This document shows, one piece after another, positions 26,239-35,333 of a stretch of DNA of 64,000 nt. Under the pieces are notes generated by a model, which was not told where the DNA came from, did not search any database, and worked only from the letters and a program-made list of their open reading frames with translations. The DNA is from Leisingera daeponensis (GTDB lineage Bacteria > Pseudomonadota > Alphaproteobacteria > Rhodobacterales > Rhodobacteraceae). Where the stretch lies: assembly GCF_019801465.1 (NCBI RefSeq), contig NZ_JAHVJA010000016.1:1-64000 (forward strand), in the 5' to 3' direction. Made by a program: the position numbers and the translations under genes. Position 1 is the first letter of the stretch. Every line of letters starts with the position of its first letter.

Positions 26239-26578
26239 CCCGTGTTGTCCGGCTGCGGTTCCCTGCCAGATGAGCGCAGAACAGGCACCCGAATCAAGCC
26301 AGTGATTCGGATGCTTATCATGTTCGGAAAAATTTCTGCGGCGCGGCGAAATAGGCTTCGAAACAGGCTGTTACACAGCCGCGCGCAAAACGTAACGCAA
26401 TTTTACACATTTTCGGAACGGCCCGCGGAAACCGCAGAAAAACGCGGCTTCCGGCCCTTTCTGATTGCGTCAACGTGCCGCTCGGATACCCTGTGTGCCA
26501 CCCGGAAAAACGGGGCCCGTGGGAGGGTGGCCAATGCAGAAAATCTCAAGCAGGCAGCGCAACAGATCACTGGGGGCT
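26239..26578. other. Intergenic region with a UAS-like element
   Basis: No gene is seen. Around 26382-26401 the minus strand contains TTGCGTTACGTTTTGCGCGC, which shares the core ACGTTTTGCG with the inverted repeat upstream of prmA (31032-31052). It may be a second binding site for the island's activator, but no matching -24/-12 promoter could be found nearby. Confidence 0.3.
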
Positions 26579-26851
26579 TTAGTTCGGCCGGTCGGAGCCC
26601 TGCGCCCCGGGCAGGAAGTCCCAGATCGCGGAAAGATCGCTGACCATGCGCAGATGAACCTGCCGGAGAAGGTCGCTCTTGAGAGGATCGTCCAGGTTTT
26701 CAACGGCTTTGCGCGCCGTCTGCATGTCCAGAGGATCGCCAGTTTCCAGCGCGCGGTCGATGGCGTCGCGGCAGCTCCGGCCGACACCCTCGGCGGTGCT
26801 GCAAACCTCCTTCAGCGCCCGGAAAAAGCGGAGATCGGCGGGATCTGTCAT
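26579..26851 (-). CDS. Hypothetical protein
   Basis: A 90-residue, mostly helical acidic protein (MTDPADLRFFRALKEVC...). The start at 26851 is preceded by AAAGGC. It is divergent from the gene at 26902 with only 50 bp between, so the two share a promoter region. No family is recognised; the two cysteines (CSTAEGVGRSC) are noteworthy. Confidence 0.5.
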   Translation of the reverse strand: MTDPADLRFFRALKEVCSTAEGVGRSCRDAIDRALETGDPLDMQTARKAVENLDDPLKSDLLRQVHLRMVSDLSAIWDFLPGAQGSDRPN

Positions 26852-26901
26852 CGGATTTGCCTTTCGCTGGGAAAACCGGCGCCGGTTTACAGGGGGCGCC
26901 C

Positions 26902-27192
26902 ATGACAGGTCAATCACGCAAAACCGGCGATATCCTTATGGACCGGGTGAAGACCATCCAGGCGATCGCCCAGGCCAATACGGAACAGCTGCGGCTGAAC
27001 CAGAAGGCCAGCGGCCTGATGGTACTCGAGATGAAGGACATGCAGGACGGGGTCGAAGACCACGCCCACGAGGACGCGCAGGCGCAGAACGACGCAGCGC
27101 TCAAGGAAAACACTGAAATGATCAACCGGCTAGAGGCCAGGCTTTCCGCCCTGGACGAGGAATTGGAAGCCGCGATGAAGGAGCAAAGCTGA
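26902..27192 (+). CDS. Small coiled-coil hypothetical protein
   Basis: A 96-residue acidic protein that is almost wholly helical; residues about 60-95 (NTEMINRLEARLSALDEELEAAMKEQ) fit heptads of a coiled coil. Its stop is immediately followed by the start of the WD40-like gene (TGA-ATG), so the two are coupled and may act together. No known family. Confidence 0.55.
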   Translation: MTGQSRKTGDILMDRVKTIQAIAQANTEQLRLNQKASGLMVLEMKDMQDGVEDHAHEDAQAQNDAALKENTEMINRLEARLSALDEELEAAMKEQS

Positions 27193-28329
27193 ATGACACA
27201 GCACAAGCCGCCGCAAGCAATGACGCTTTTCGACTTGATCGCCCGCACATGGGACGTGAAGACCGAGGTGCGCGCGCTTCAGTTCAATGCCAAGGGGACG
27301 TCCCTGGCCGCGCAACTGGCCGATGGCCAAATGGCTTTTGTCTCGGTCCAGGACGCCGAGAGCCCGGACAGCCGGGTACGGGTCGAGGCCGATACCGGGC
27401 GGTCGAGCATCCGGCCCCGGTCCAAGCCGCTGCCGCCTCCGGTATTCAGCGAAGCGCCCGCGGCGCGCGTTGATGTGCCGATGTGCCGGCTTGGCGATCA
27501 GGGCTTTGCCTTTCCCCATGCCGAGACGGGTGCCCTGTGGCGCGCAACCGCGCGAGGGCAGACCCTGGCAATGAATGCGGCGTGCCAGGATGCGGTCACC
27601 GCGTTGGCAACCCTTTCGAGCTCTGGTCAGGTGGCCGTCGCGCATGGGGCACGCCTGGCCCTGGTAGCCGAAACCGGCGGGGCTGAGGTGGCTGGTATCA
27701 AGCTGGATCACGGCGTTACCCGGATTGCAGTTTCTGGCGATGAATCCTTGTTGGCCTGCTGGGGTGCGGGTCAGGTGAGCATTGTCCGTGCCGAAGACAT
27801 AACCTGCCTGGCGCAGATCACCTGCGACGGCAAGGTGCTGTGCCTCGAATGGTCTCCCTGCCAGCGCTGGCTGGTGGCGGGCTGCGAAGACAAGGCAGTG
27901 TTACTGGTCGATGTGACCGCGAGCGCCTCGGACCGGATCGTCGATTTCCCGGCACCGGTTCTGTCAGCACAATTCAGCGACCAGGCCAAGGCGGTCATCG
28001 CCTCAGGCGCGTTTCGGGTAGTGGGGTGGTCCTTGCCGGACCTGCCGTTCGGTGACCACGCCGGTGCGCCGATCGAGACCGGAAAGCCGGGGCTGACGAT
28101 TGTCGACTGGGTGGCGGTGCATCCCAAGCGGGATCTCTGTGCGGTTAGCTACGGCTCCGGCCTCGTCATGCTGTGCCGCATCGGACACCCGGATGAAATG
28201 CTGGTGCGCGAAGGCACAGGAGCGGCGGTTTCTGCGCTGGCCTGGTCCGACGATGGCGCGCATCTGGCTATCGGTGGGGAGGACGGCAGCCTGTCGATCG
28301 CCACCTTCCCCAAGAACATGTTCAAATAA
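27193..28329 (+). CDS. WD40-repeat-like protein
   Basis: A 378-residue cytoplasmic protein made of repeated four-strand units. Recognisable blades include VRALQFNAKGTSLAAQLADGQMAFV, VLCLEWSPCQRWLVAGCEDKAVLLVDV and VSALAWSDDGAHLAIGGEDGSLSIATF, the usual WD40-type 'h-x-W-S-P/D-D-G-x-x-L-A-x-G-x-x-D' pattern. There is no signal or enzyme domain. Such propellers serve as protein scaffolds. It stands between two very small helical proteins in one transcription unit, an arrangement I do not recognise. Confidence 0.7.
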   Translation: MTQHKPPQAMTLFDLIARTWDVKTEVRALQFNAKGTSLAAQLADGQMAFVSVQDAESPDSRVRVEADTGRSSIRPRSKPLPPPVFSEAPAARVDVPMCRLGDQGFAFPHAETGALWRATARGQTLAMNAACQDAVTALATLSSSGQVAVAHGARLALVAETGGAEVAGIKLDHGVTRIAVSGDESLLACWGAGQVSIVRAEDITCLAQITCDGKVLCLEWSPCQRWLVAGCEDKAVLLVDVTASASDRIVDFPAPVLSAQFSDQAKAVIASGAFRVVGWSLPDLPFGDHAGAPIETGKPGLTIVDWVAVHPKRDLCAVSYGSGLVMLCRIGHPDEMLVREGTGAAVSALAWSDDGAHLAIGGEDGSLSIATFPKNMFK

Positions 28330-28348
28330 ATGCCCAGGGAGGAAATCA

Positions 28349-28528
28349 ATGACACAAGTGCTATCCGCCGAAGAACAAAGCAAGGACCGTTTTTTTCAGC
28401 AACTCGCCAAAGTGGCGGAGGAGATGGTTGAGGAACACGGCAAGGATTTTGCCGCTGGCGCGCTGGTTCTGGCCGCGCGCTGGGTGGCGGAAAACCGGCT
28501 CGGCAAACCCGAAGACTTGCAACACTAG
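28349..28528 (+). CDS. Very small hypothetical protein
   Basis: A 59-residue, helical protein (MTQVLSAEEQSKDRFFQQLAKVAEEMVEEHGKD...), well supported by GGGAGG seven bases upstream of the ATG. It closes the 26902-28528 unit; its stop overlaps by two bases with the stop of the convergent gene at 28525. Function unknown. Confidence 0.6.
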   Translation: MTQVLSAEEQSKDRFFQQLAKVAEEMVEEHGKDFAAGALVLAARWVAENRLGKPEDLQH

Positions 28529-29478
28529 TGGTGTTTGGCTGTCTTCGGTGTGTTCGCGGGCGGCGCCGATAGGCTCTGAATCTGATTGATGATGATTTTG
28601 CTCATCGGAGCGGCCAGCGCGGCAAGCGGGTTGGCCGAGGGAGTGGAATTTGCCGCCTTAGCGAGTGCGCCGGTCAAGTCGGGTTCAAGCAATTGCGAAA
28701 AGGCACAAAGCTCATGAATGCGAAAGGTTGCAAAATGCAGGCTGTCCCCATTTACCAGCACTGCGCCCTGTTGACGCCGCGGCGCTTCGGTTTTGAGCGC
28801 GTTGCTGTGGACCGCCGCACCCAGCGTGGTCAGTACCGATTTTCGCCACTTGGCGTAATCGGTGTCGTCGGAATAGTCGATGCCCACTTCATAGAGCTTT
28901 TCGGAAATCGCGCGGAAGGCACGGCCCCCGGCAATGTGGCGGCGCCAGAAATCGCTGGCCTCTTCTGCGCTGCGGCAGGCGGCGAAACGCTCCGCCAGTT
29001 TGCGGCGGATCAGGATCACCAGTGCCATGTCCACGTCTTCCGACAGCGGCCGGGCGATTTGCATCGCGGGCATCGGCAGGTCAGTCAGCGCCAGAAGGCG
29101 CAAGGCTGCAAGCTGTTCGGTCAACCGGGCAGAGAGCGCCGCCAGCCCGTGCCATTGCGCCGCGTTCAGCCCGTCGGTCTGGTGCTGACGTCCGATAGCC
29201 GCGGCCTCATGCAGCGCCCGGGCCCAGAGCACCGCCTGATCGTAGAGAAACACCAGGTCGACATCGGTGCTGGCGGGCGCCGCCTCGACCCGGGGCAGAG
29301 CGCGGAACCCCGGCAGGCTGCGCAGGCCCACGCGCCAGCCATGGTCGAAATCCAGACCGGCGGCGGACCAGAGTTGCCGCACCCGTGCCAGAAGCTGGGG
29401 CGAAAGGCCCGGATAGGACAGTTCCGGCGCGGCACCATCGAGCGGGATAATACCACCGTTGGGGGGATGCGGGCTCAT
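28525..29478 (-). CDS. Hypothetical protein
   Basis: A 317-residue soluble protein, start at 29478 (MSPHPPNGG). The middle (about 70-230) is helical with ILIRRKLAERFAACRSAEEASDFWRRHIAGG and EKLYEVGIDYSDDTDYAKWRK; the C-terminus is Ala/Pro-rich and ends KTAKHH. I do not recognise a family. It is divergent from the sigma-54 gene across 95 bp and convergent with the WD40 unit. Confidence 0.55.
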   Translation of the reverse strand: MSPHPPNGGIIPLDGAAPELSYPGLSPQLLARVRQLWSAAGLDFDHGWRVGLRSLPGFRALPRVEAAPASTDVDLVFLYDQAVLWARALHEAAAIGRQHQTDGLNAAQWHGLAALSARLTEQLAALRLLALTDLPMPAMQIARPLSEDVDMALVILIRRKLAERFAACRSAEEASDFWRRHIAGGRAFRAISEKLYEVGIDYSDDTDYAKWRKSVLTTLGAAVHSNALKTEAPRRQQGAVLVNGDSLHFATFRIHELCAFSQLLEPDLTGALAKAANSTPSANPLAALAAPMSKIIINQIQSLSAPPANTPKTAKHH

Positions 29479-29573
29479 CTTGCTGCTTTTCAATGGTTTC
29501 TTTTTCTCAGGATAGCGCGGCGCCTGGCCTCGGGGCCAGCGTTTTGTCGGCTGTTCGGGCAGGAGGCGGTTCC

Positions 29574-30818
29574 ATGCCTTTGAAGACTCAGTTGCGAGTG
29601 CAACACCGCCAAGTGTTCCGGCTGGGTCAGGTCGTGACCCTTTTGCAGATGTCCGCGGCCGAACTCGATGAGCATCTGGCCGCAGAGGCGCAGGCGAACC
29701 CGATGCTGGTTTTGCGCCAGCGCCGGGCCGCCGGGATGAGCGCCACGGATGTGCTGGAAATGACCGCGGTGGAACAGGCAAACAGCCTTTATGATCATGT
29801 GTTCCGCGAATTGGCCGGCCTGATCGGTCAGGGCGGGTTGATGGAAAAACTCATCACCGCGCTGATTGCGGAACTTGAGCCGTCGGGCTGGTTGGCGCGC
29901 GCACCGGCGGAGATTGCCGAAAGCTTGGAATTGAGTGGGGAGTTGGTGGAAACCGCGTTGCGAGTAGTCCAGAAACGCGTCGACCCGGCGGGGCTGTTCG
30001 CGCGCGATCTCATAGACTGCCTGCGGTTGCAGCTGGAAGACCAGGATGTGATGACCGAGGACATGGAGATGGTGCTGGATCATCTTCCTGCGCTGGAAAG
30101 CGGCGGCCCGGCGGCACTGGTCCGGGCGACCGAACTGTCGCGGGATAGGGTGCAGGATTGCCTCGCGCTGCTCCGTCGACTCGACCCGAAACCGGGCAGC
30201 GCCTTTGTCTCGGATCCGACGCTTACACGTGAACCCGATGTCCGGATCACGCCGTCAGGCGAGGGCTGGGAAATCGAATTTCTGTCGTCCTGGCAGGGGG
30301 ATATCGAAATCGCCAAGCTTCCGCGGGGTGGTCGGGCAAGCGAGGCCAGTGAAGCGCTGGCCAAGGCGCGGGCGCTGAAACATGCGCTCGATATGCGGGT
30401 GTCGGCGCTGAAAGAGGTGGTGGGCGAAATCGTGGAGCGCCAGGGCACCTATTTCCGCTTTGGCGACCGCGCGCTGGCACCGATGACGCTGTCCGAGATT
30501 GCGCGGGAAACCGGATTTCACCTCAGCACCGTCAGCCGAGTGCTGAACGGTTTGCTGATCGAAGGTCCGAACGGCATTGTTCTTGCGCGCAACTTGTTCA
30601 CCGGCACGGCGTCGGCCCAGGCTACCCAGTCCAAGCCGCAAGTCCAGGCGCGCATTCGGGCGCTGCTGGCCGACGAAGACCCGAAGAAGCCGCTGTCCGA
30701 CCGGCGGCTGACGGCCATTCTTCAGTCCGAAGGGATCGCGGTGTCGCGCCGTGTCGTGTCCAAGTACCGGCAGGACATCGGCATCCACGCCGCCGCGAAG
30801 CGTCGGCTGCGGGCCTGA
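29574..30818 (+). CDS. rpoN: RNA polymerase sigma-54 factor (accessory RpoN paralogue)
   Basis: A 414-residue sigma-54 protein. It directs RNA polymerase to -24/-12 promoters and needs an AAA+ activator. Start at 29574 with AGGAGG seven bases upstream. Region I starts RVQHRQVFRLGQVVTLLQM; the core-binding region, the helix-turn-helix MTLSEIARETGFHLSTVSRVLNG and the RpoN box (SRRVVSKYRQDIGI, a variant of ARRTVAKYRE) are all present. Region II is short, as in alphaproteobacterial accessory RpoN2 proteins. It lies 590 bp upstream of prmA on the same strand, with the matching activator at 46181, so it is likely dedicated to this island. Confidence 0.92.
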   Translation: MPLKTQLRVQHRQVFRLGQVVTLLQMSAAELDEHLAAEAQANPMLVLRQRRAAGMSATDVLEMTAVEQANSLYDHVFRELAGLIGQGGLMEKLITALIAELEPSGWLARAPAEIAESLELSGELVETALRVVQKRVDPAGLFARDLIDCLRLQLEDQDVMTEDMEMVLDHLPALESGGPAALVRATELSRDRVQDCLALLRRLDPKPGSAFVSDPTLTREPDVRITPSGEGWEIEFLSSWQGDIEIAKLPRGGRASEASEALAKARALKHALDMRVSALKEVVGEIVERQGTYFRFGDRALAPMTLSEIARETGFHLSTVSRVLNGLLIEGPNGIVLARNLFTGTASAQATQSKPQVQARIRALLADEDPKKPLSDRRLTAILQSEGIAVSRRVVSKYRQDIGIHAAAKRRLRA

Positions 30819-31000
30819 CGCCGCAGTCCCTCAGCGCTGTACTGCTCCACAGAAGCAGGCATCCGGATGCGGTCGCAGATCCGCAGGGTTCCGGCATGCT
30901 GCAATGCAGAAGATCCAAAATATTTCAGAGGTTTGCCCTGACAGGTGCGGTGCTTTCTGGGCGCTCGGTCCGGCGGGTATAACGCGGGTGTTTCAGCAGA

Positions 31001-31052
31001 TGTAACGAAGCGTAAAATTCCTGAAACGGCGATTGTAACGTTTTGCGACAAT
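31001..31052 (+). promoter_or_regulatory. Candidate upstream activator sites for the prm operon
   Basis: Two elements contain TGTAACG: one at 31001 (TGTAACGAAGCG) and an imperfect inverted repeat at 31032-31052 (ATTGT...ACAAT around AACGTTTTGCG). They lie about 130-180 bp upstream of the -24/-12 promoter, the usual distance for a sigma-54 enhancer-binding protein. The likely ligand is the regulator encoded at 46181. Elsewhere in 30819-31408 no gene is seen. Confidence 0.45.
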
Positions 31053-31178
31053 CTGTCCAAAGGCCTCGACCGGCGTCGGCCTCAAGCAAATTGTCCCGCG
31101 AAGAACCCATCGAAAAATAATATTCAAAATCAGTCTGTTAATGGATTTTTTCGCGCTACTTCGGGCGTCTGCCGAATT

Positions 31179-31195
31179 CTGGAACCGGCCTTGCC
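31179..31195 (+). promoter_or_regulatory. Sigma-54 (-24/-12) promoter of the prm operon
   Basis: CTGGAACCGGCCTTGCC matches the consensus YTGGCACGNNNNTTGCW, with the essential GG (31181-31182) and GC (31193-31194) exactly ten bases apart. It would start transcription near 31206 and give a leader of about 200 nucleotides before prmA. The presence of a cognate sigma factor and activator in the same island supports it. Confidence 0.65.
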
Positions 31196-31408
31196 TGAAG
31201 AGAACCACAAGACGCCAGCGCCCGGACAGGACGCTCAAAGAACGAAGGACAGGGAGAGAGACCAGCAGCCGCCACGATGCAGCGGGTGTGTCGAACTTCT
31301 CAACCTTTGCCGAGAACCGGCGCCTCAAGTGGGCGCCAAACCGAAATGGCAAAAGCCGCCAACCGGGTGCCGGGCGACTGGCCCCAGAGCTTTAAGGAGG
31401 CTCATGGC

Positions 31409-33073
31409 ATGACTTTGACGCTCAACAAGATCACGTCCCAACGTGGTATCTCGGTAGGGGAGGCCACCAAGAAGATCTCGGATCTCGGATGGAATCCGTC
31501 CTACGTCCAAGAGGCCGCCACCTTTCCGACCGACTACAAGATTACAAAGGCTCCGCGCGACCCGATGAAGCAGGTCCTGCGCTCCTACTTCCCGATGGAA
31601 GAGGAAAAGGACAACCGTGTTTACGGTGCGCTTGATGCGGCGCTGCGCGGTGACATGTTCCGCAATGTGGAGCCGCGCTGGATCGAGTGGATGAAGCTAT
31701 TCTTGGCAATAATTCCCTTCCCCGAAATCTCGGCCGCCCGCGCGATGGCAATGGTCGCACGTATCTCACCCGGCGAGGATCTCCGCACCGGCTTCACCAT
31801 GCAAATGGTCGATGAATTCCGCCACTCCACGATTCAGATGAACCTGAAGAAGTGGTACATGGAGAACTACATCGACCCGGCCGGCTTCGACATCACGGAA
31901 GAGGCCTTCGGTAAATGCTATGCCACCACCATTGGCCGACAATTCGGTGAGGGATTCATCACAGGTGACGTGATGACCTCGGCCTGTATGTACCTGACCG
32001 TGGTCGCGGAAACCGCTTTCACTAACACGCTCTTCGTGGCCATGCCCTCAGAGGCGGCGCGGAATGGCGACTATGCGCTGCCCACGGTTTTCCTCTCGGT
32101 CCAGTCGGACGAAAGCCGCCACATCGGCAACGGCCACTCGCTTCTAATGGCCGCGTTGAAGGAGCCGGAGAACCACCTTCTGCTGGAACGCGACCTGCGC
32201 TACGCCTTCTGGCAGAACCACGCCATCGTTGACGCCGCCATCGGCACGTTCATCGAATACGGCACCACCAACCGCGACAAGGAAAAGGAATCCTACGCAG
32301 AAATGTGGCACCGGTGGATCTTCGAGGACTACTACCGGACCTACATGCTGCCGCTCGAAAAGTACGGCGTGAAGGTGCACCACGACGACGTTCAGGAAGC
32401 CTGGAAGCGGATCACCGAAAAGAACTACGTTCACAAAGTCGCCCAGTTCTTTGCCGTCGGCTGGCCCGTCAACTTCTGGCGCATCGAAGCCCAGACTGAG
32501 AAGGACTTCGAGTGGTTCGAGCACAAGTACCCCGGCTGGTACGCCGAGTTCGGCGAGTTCTGGAAGTGGTATGCGAAACTGTCGAAGCCGGGTGAGAAAG
32601 TCGTCACTTTCAACGAGGACACCGGTTACGTCTATCCGCACCGCTGCTGGTCCTGCCTCGTGCCTTGCCTGATCCGCGAGGACATGGTGGTCGATGAGAT
32701 CGACGGTGAGCTGCACACATTCGCCCATGAGCTGGATCGCTGGACCGCGGTCGAGGCATTCTCTGACGAGTACCAAGGCCGGCCGACACCGGCGATGGGC
32801 AAGTTCTCGGGCAAGCGCGAATGGGAAACTGTCTATGACGGCTGGGACCTTGCGGATGCCATCAAGGATCTCAACTTCGTCCGCGACGACGGCGAGACCC
32901 TGATCCCGCAGCCGCACCTGCGCTTCGACAACAAGGACATGTGGAAGCTGGAGCACGTTCGCGGCCACACCCTGGCTTCACCGTTGAAAGCGCTGCGCGC
33001 CATGTCGCCCAGCGATCGCGAGGCGCACATCGCAGAGTACCGCGCAGGCTTCACCATCAATCCCTGCAACTGA
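31409..33073 (+). CDS. prmA: Propane/ketone monooxygenase hydroxylase, large (alpha) subunit
   Basis: The di-iron hydroxylase subunit of a soluble group-5 bacterial multicomponent monooxygenase (PrmA/MimA). It inserts one oxygen atom into propane, acetone or related substrates in the cytoplasm. Start at 31409 with AAGGAGG upstream. The 554 residues contain all six iron ligands: E106, E136, H139 (DEFRH), E201, E235 and H238 (DESRH), each exactly eight positions below the methane monooxygenase numbering (114/144/147/209/243/246). The order prmA-reductase-beta-coupling protein matches actinobacterial prm/mim operons rather than methane or toluene systems. Substrate range cannot be read from the sequence. 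Confidence 0.92.
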   Translation: MTLTLNKITSQRGISVGEATKKISDLGWNPSYVQEAATFPTDYKITKAPRDPMKQVLRSYFPMEEEKDNRVYGALDAALRGDMFRNVEPRWIEWMKLFLAIIPFPEISAARAMAMVARISPGEDLRTGFTMQMVDEFRHSTIQMNLKKWYMENYIDPAGFDITEEAFGKCYATTIGRQFGEGFITGDVMTSACMYLTVVAETAFTNTLFVAMPSEAARNGDYALPTVFLSVQSDESRHIGNGHSLLMAALKEPENHLLLERDLRYAFWQNHAIVDAAIGTFIEYGTTNRDKEKESYAEMWHRWIFEDYYRTYMLPLEKYGVKVHHDDVQEAWKRITEKNYVHKVAQFFAVGWPVNFWRIEAQTEKDFEWFEHKYPGWYAEFGEFWKWYAKLSKPGEKVVTFNEDTGYVYPHRCWSCLVPCLIREDMVVDEIDGELHTFAHELDRWTAVEAFSDEYQGRPTPAMGKFSGKREWETVYDGWDLADAIKDLNFVRDDGETLIPQPHLRFDNKDMWKLEHVRGHTLASPLKALRAMSPSDREAHIAEYRAGFTINPCN

Positions 33074-33087
33074 TCACGACCATCGCT

Positions 33088-33107
33088 GGGGCCGCGTGAG
33101 CGGCCCC
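33088..33107 (+). other. Intercistronic stem-loop after prmA (GGGGCCGC-GTGA-GCGGCCCC)
   Basis: A perfect 8-bp GC-only stem with a GTGA loop, no U-tract. It stands 15 bp behind the prmA stop and could protect the prmA messenger end and raise PrmA over downstream subunits. Confidence 0.6.
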
Positions 33108-33144
33108 GGCACACCCGCAAGCACGGGAGAGGGAGGAAACAACA

Positions 33145-34203
33145 ATGACGGACATCTACAACGTGCGCCTTGAGCCGGTCGGCGTGGAGTTCGAGGTCGA
33201 GGACGGTGAATACATCCTTGACGCCGCCTTTCGCCAGGGTATCGCGCTGCCGCATGGCTGCAAGGAGGGCCAATGCTCGGCCTGCAAGTGCGTCCAGCTC
33301 GACGGCGAGACCGAGATGGAGAATTACTCGACCTTCGCACTCAACGACATGGAAAAGGACGGCGGTCATATTCTGATGTGCCGCTCGCTGGCGCTCAGCG
33401 ATCTCGAGATCGAATTGCTGAATTACGACGAAGAGGTGCTGTCCAAGAGCATCCCGGTCAAGCAGTTTACCGGCCGGATCACCGATTTCCAGAAGCTCAC
33501 CCATGACATTCGCGGAGTCCAGATCGAACTGGATGCGCCTTTGAAATTCTGGGCGGGTCAATATGTCGACATTACGGTCAAAACTGAAGAAGGGGAGGAG
33601 ATTACACGCTCGTTCTCCATGGCAAATCCGCCGAGCGAAACCCAAAAACTCGGCTTCATCATCAAGAAATACCCCGACGGAAGGTTTAGCAACGAGCTCG
33701 ACGACGGCGGCATCAAAGCCGGTGCAGAAGTCAGCATCGAAGGCCCCTACGGCATGTGCTTCCGACGCGAAGAGCGGCAAGGACCCGTGATCCTCGTCGG
33801 CGCCGGCTCGGGCATGTCGCCGGTCTGGTCAATCCTGAATGACCAGGTGACCAGCGGCGAAGATCGTCCGATCTACTTCTACTATGGCGCCCGCACGCAG
33901 GACGACCTGTTCAAGCTCGACGAGATAAGAGCCATCACCGACGCCCATCCCAATGTCGAATTCATCCCCGTCCTCAGCCATGAGGAAGATGGCAATGGAT
34001 GGGACGGCGCGCGCGGCTTCGTGCACGAATACGTAGACACGCACCTACGCGAGCTCGGGATCGACGGCGAGGGCGATGTCTATGCCTGCGGACCGCCGCC
34101 GATGATCGATGCGCTGACGCCAGTGCTCTTCATGCACGACTTCGATACCGACCGCATCTTCTACGACAAGTTCACGCCCACGTCCGGTTCTTCGGGCCAC
34201 TGA
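33145..34203 (+). CDS. prmB: Monooxygenase reductase component (2Fe-2S/FAD/NADH)
   Basis: A 352-residue electron-transfer protein carrying electrons from NAD(P)H to the hydroxylase. N-terminal plant-type ferredoxin domain with C39, C44 and C47 (GCKEGQCSACKC) and C79; then an FAD-binding barrel with TRSFSMANPP (R-x-Y/F-S) near residue 155, and an NAD domain with VGAGSGMSPVWSIL and the terminal YACGPPPMIDA. AGGGAGG precedes the ATG. Length and order match PrmB/MimB and MmoC. Confidence 0.93.
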   Translation: MTDIYNVRLEPVGVEFEVEDGEYILDAAFRQGIALPHGCKEGQCSACKCVQLDGETEMENYSTFALNDMEKDGGHILMCRSLALSDLEIELLNYDEEVLSKSIPVKQFTGRITDFQKLTHDIRGVQIELDAPLKFWAGQYVDITVKTEEGEEITRSFSMANPPSETQKLGFIIKKYPDGRFSNELDDGGIKAGAEVSIEGPYGMCFRREERQGPVILVGAGSGMSPVWSILNDQVTSGEDRPIYFYYGARTQDDLFKLDEIRAITDAHPNVEFIPVLSHEEDGNGWDGARGFVHEYVDTHLRELGIDGEGDVYACGPPPMIDALTPVLFMHDFDTDRIFYDKFTPTSGSSGH

Positions 34204-34248
34204 CGGCCCGAACGCTCGTGACGTGAACGAAAACCAAGGGAGGCAATC

Positions 34249-35310
34249 ATGCCAGCAACATCCAGCTCAGTCGGATCCGGTGCCGCCGGTGCCGCGGAAT
34301 TCATCGGCTCCAAGAGCCGCAAGTACAATTACTTCGAACCGCGTGGCAAGCGGGCGACCCACTACGAGGACGTCACCGTCGACGTCCAGCCCGATCCCGA
34401 ACGATACCTGATCCAGAACTGGATCATCGAGTTCGAGGGAGGCAAGGGCGGCGGTGCCTACCGGAAGGACAACACAGCGGCGCTGTCGTCGAACTGGCAC
34501 GCCTTCCGTGCGCCCGACCAGGAATGGGAGCGCACTCATTACCAGCGCCAGTCGAAGATCGAGACCATGGTCCAGAACGTGATCTCGAACGCCCGCAAGG
34601 CCGGCGCGCACAAGGTCTTCGACAAGAACTGGCAGACCATCCTCCAGAAACACCTCGGCGCTTGGAAACACGCGGAATTTGGTCTCGGCACCTCGCTCAT
34701 GCAGGCGCAGCGCTACGGCTATACCCAGATGATCAACAACGCCACGCTGACCAATTCCTCCTACAAGATGCGCCTGACCCAGGACATCACACTCTACCTG
34801 GCCGAGATCGGCATGGACATCGACGGCTGGGATGACACGCTGGGCAAGAAGATGTGGCTGGAAGATCCGGTCTGGCAACCCTGCCGCGAGGCGATCGAAA
34901 CGATTATGGGATCGGAAGACTACCTAGAGCAGTATTTCGCCATCAACATCGTCTTTGAGCCGATGGTGGGCGAGCTAATCCGCTCGGGCTTCTTCATGCA
35001 GGCGGCCGCAGCCAACAATGACTTCATCACCCCGCCGGTAATTTCCGCCGCCGAAGCTGACTATGAGCGCAACCTCGCGAACACCGTCGATCTGATCTAC
35101 CTGCTGGCGCACGACGAAGAGCATGGCGAACACAACCGCGCGCTCTTCAAGTCCTGGCTCTCCAAGCACGGCGACCTGGCGGAAAAGGCCACCACCGCGC
35201 TTCAGCCAATCTGGTCGCAGCCGCATTCCAAGCCGGTCTCCTTCGAGGATGTCAAAGCCGTCTCGCAAGAGCGCCTTGGCAGAATCATCGCCGAGCTGGG
35301 CTTGTCGTAA
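34249..35310 (+). CDS. prmC: Monooxygenase hydroxylase, small (beta) subunit
   Basis: A 353-residue ferritin-like subunit without the iron ligands, structural partner of PrmA in the (alpha-beta)2 hydroxylase. The family features WIIEFEGGKGGGAYRKDNTA, WHAFRAPDQEWERTHYQRQ and EYFAINIVFEPMVGELIR-like segments (here EQYFAINIVFEPMVGELIR) are evident. GGGAGG lies upstream of the ATG. It is followed after 23 bp by the coupling protein. Confidence 0.92.
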   Translation: MPATSSSVGSGAAGAAEFIGSKSRKYNYFEPRGKRATHYEDVTVDVQPDPERYLIQNWIIEFEGGKGGGAYRKDNTAALSSNWHAFRAPDQEWERTHYQRQSKIETMVQNVISNARKAGAHKVFDKNWQTILQKHLGAWKHAEFGLGTSLMQAQRYGYTQMINNATLTNSSYKMRLTQDITLYLAEIGMDIDGWDDTLGKKMWLEDPVWQPCREAIETIMGSEDYLEQYFAINIVFEPMVGELIRSGFFMQAAAANNDFITPPVISAAEADYERNLANTVDLIYLLAHDEEHGEHNRALFKSWLSKHGDLAEKATTALQPIWSQPHSKPVSFEDVKAVSQERLGRIIAELGLS

Positions 35311-35333
35311 CTCTCTGAAAAGGAACTGGAACT

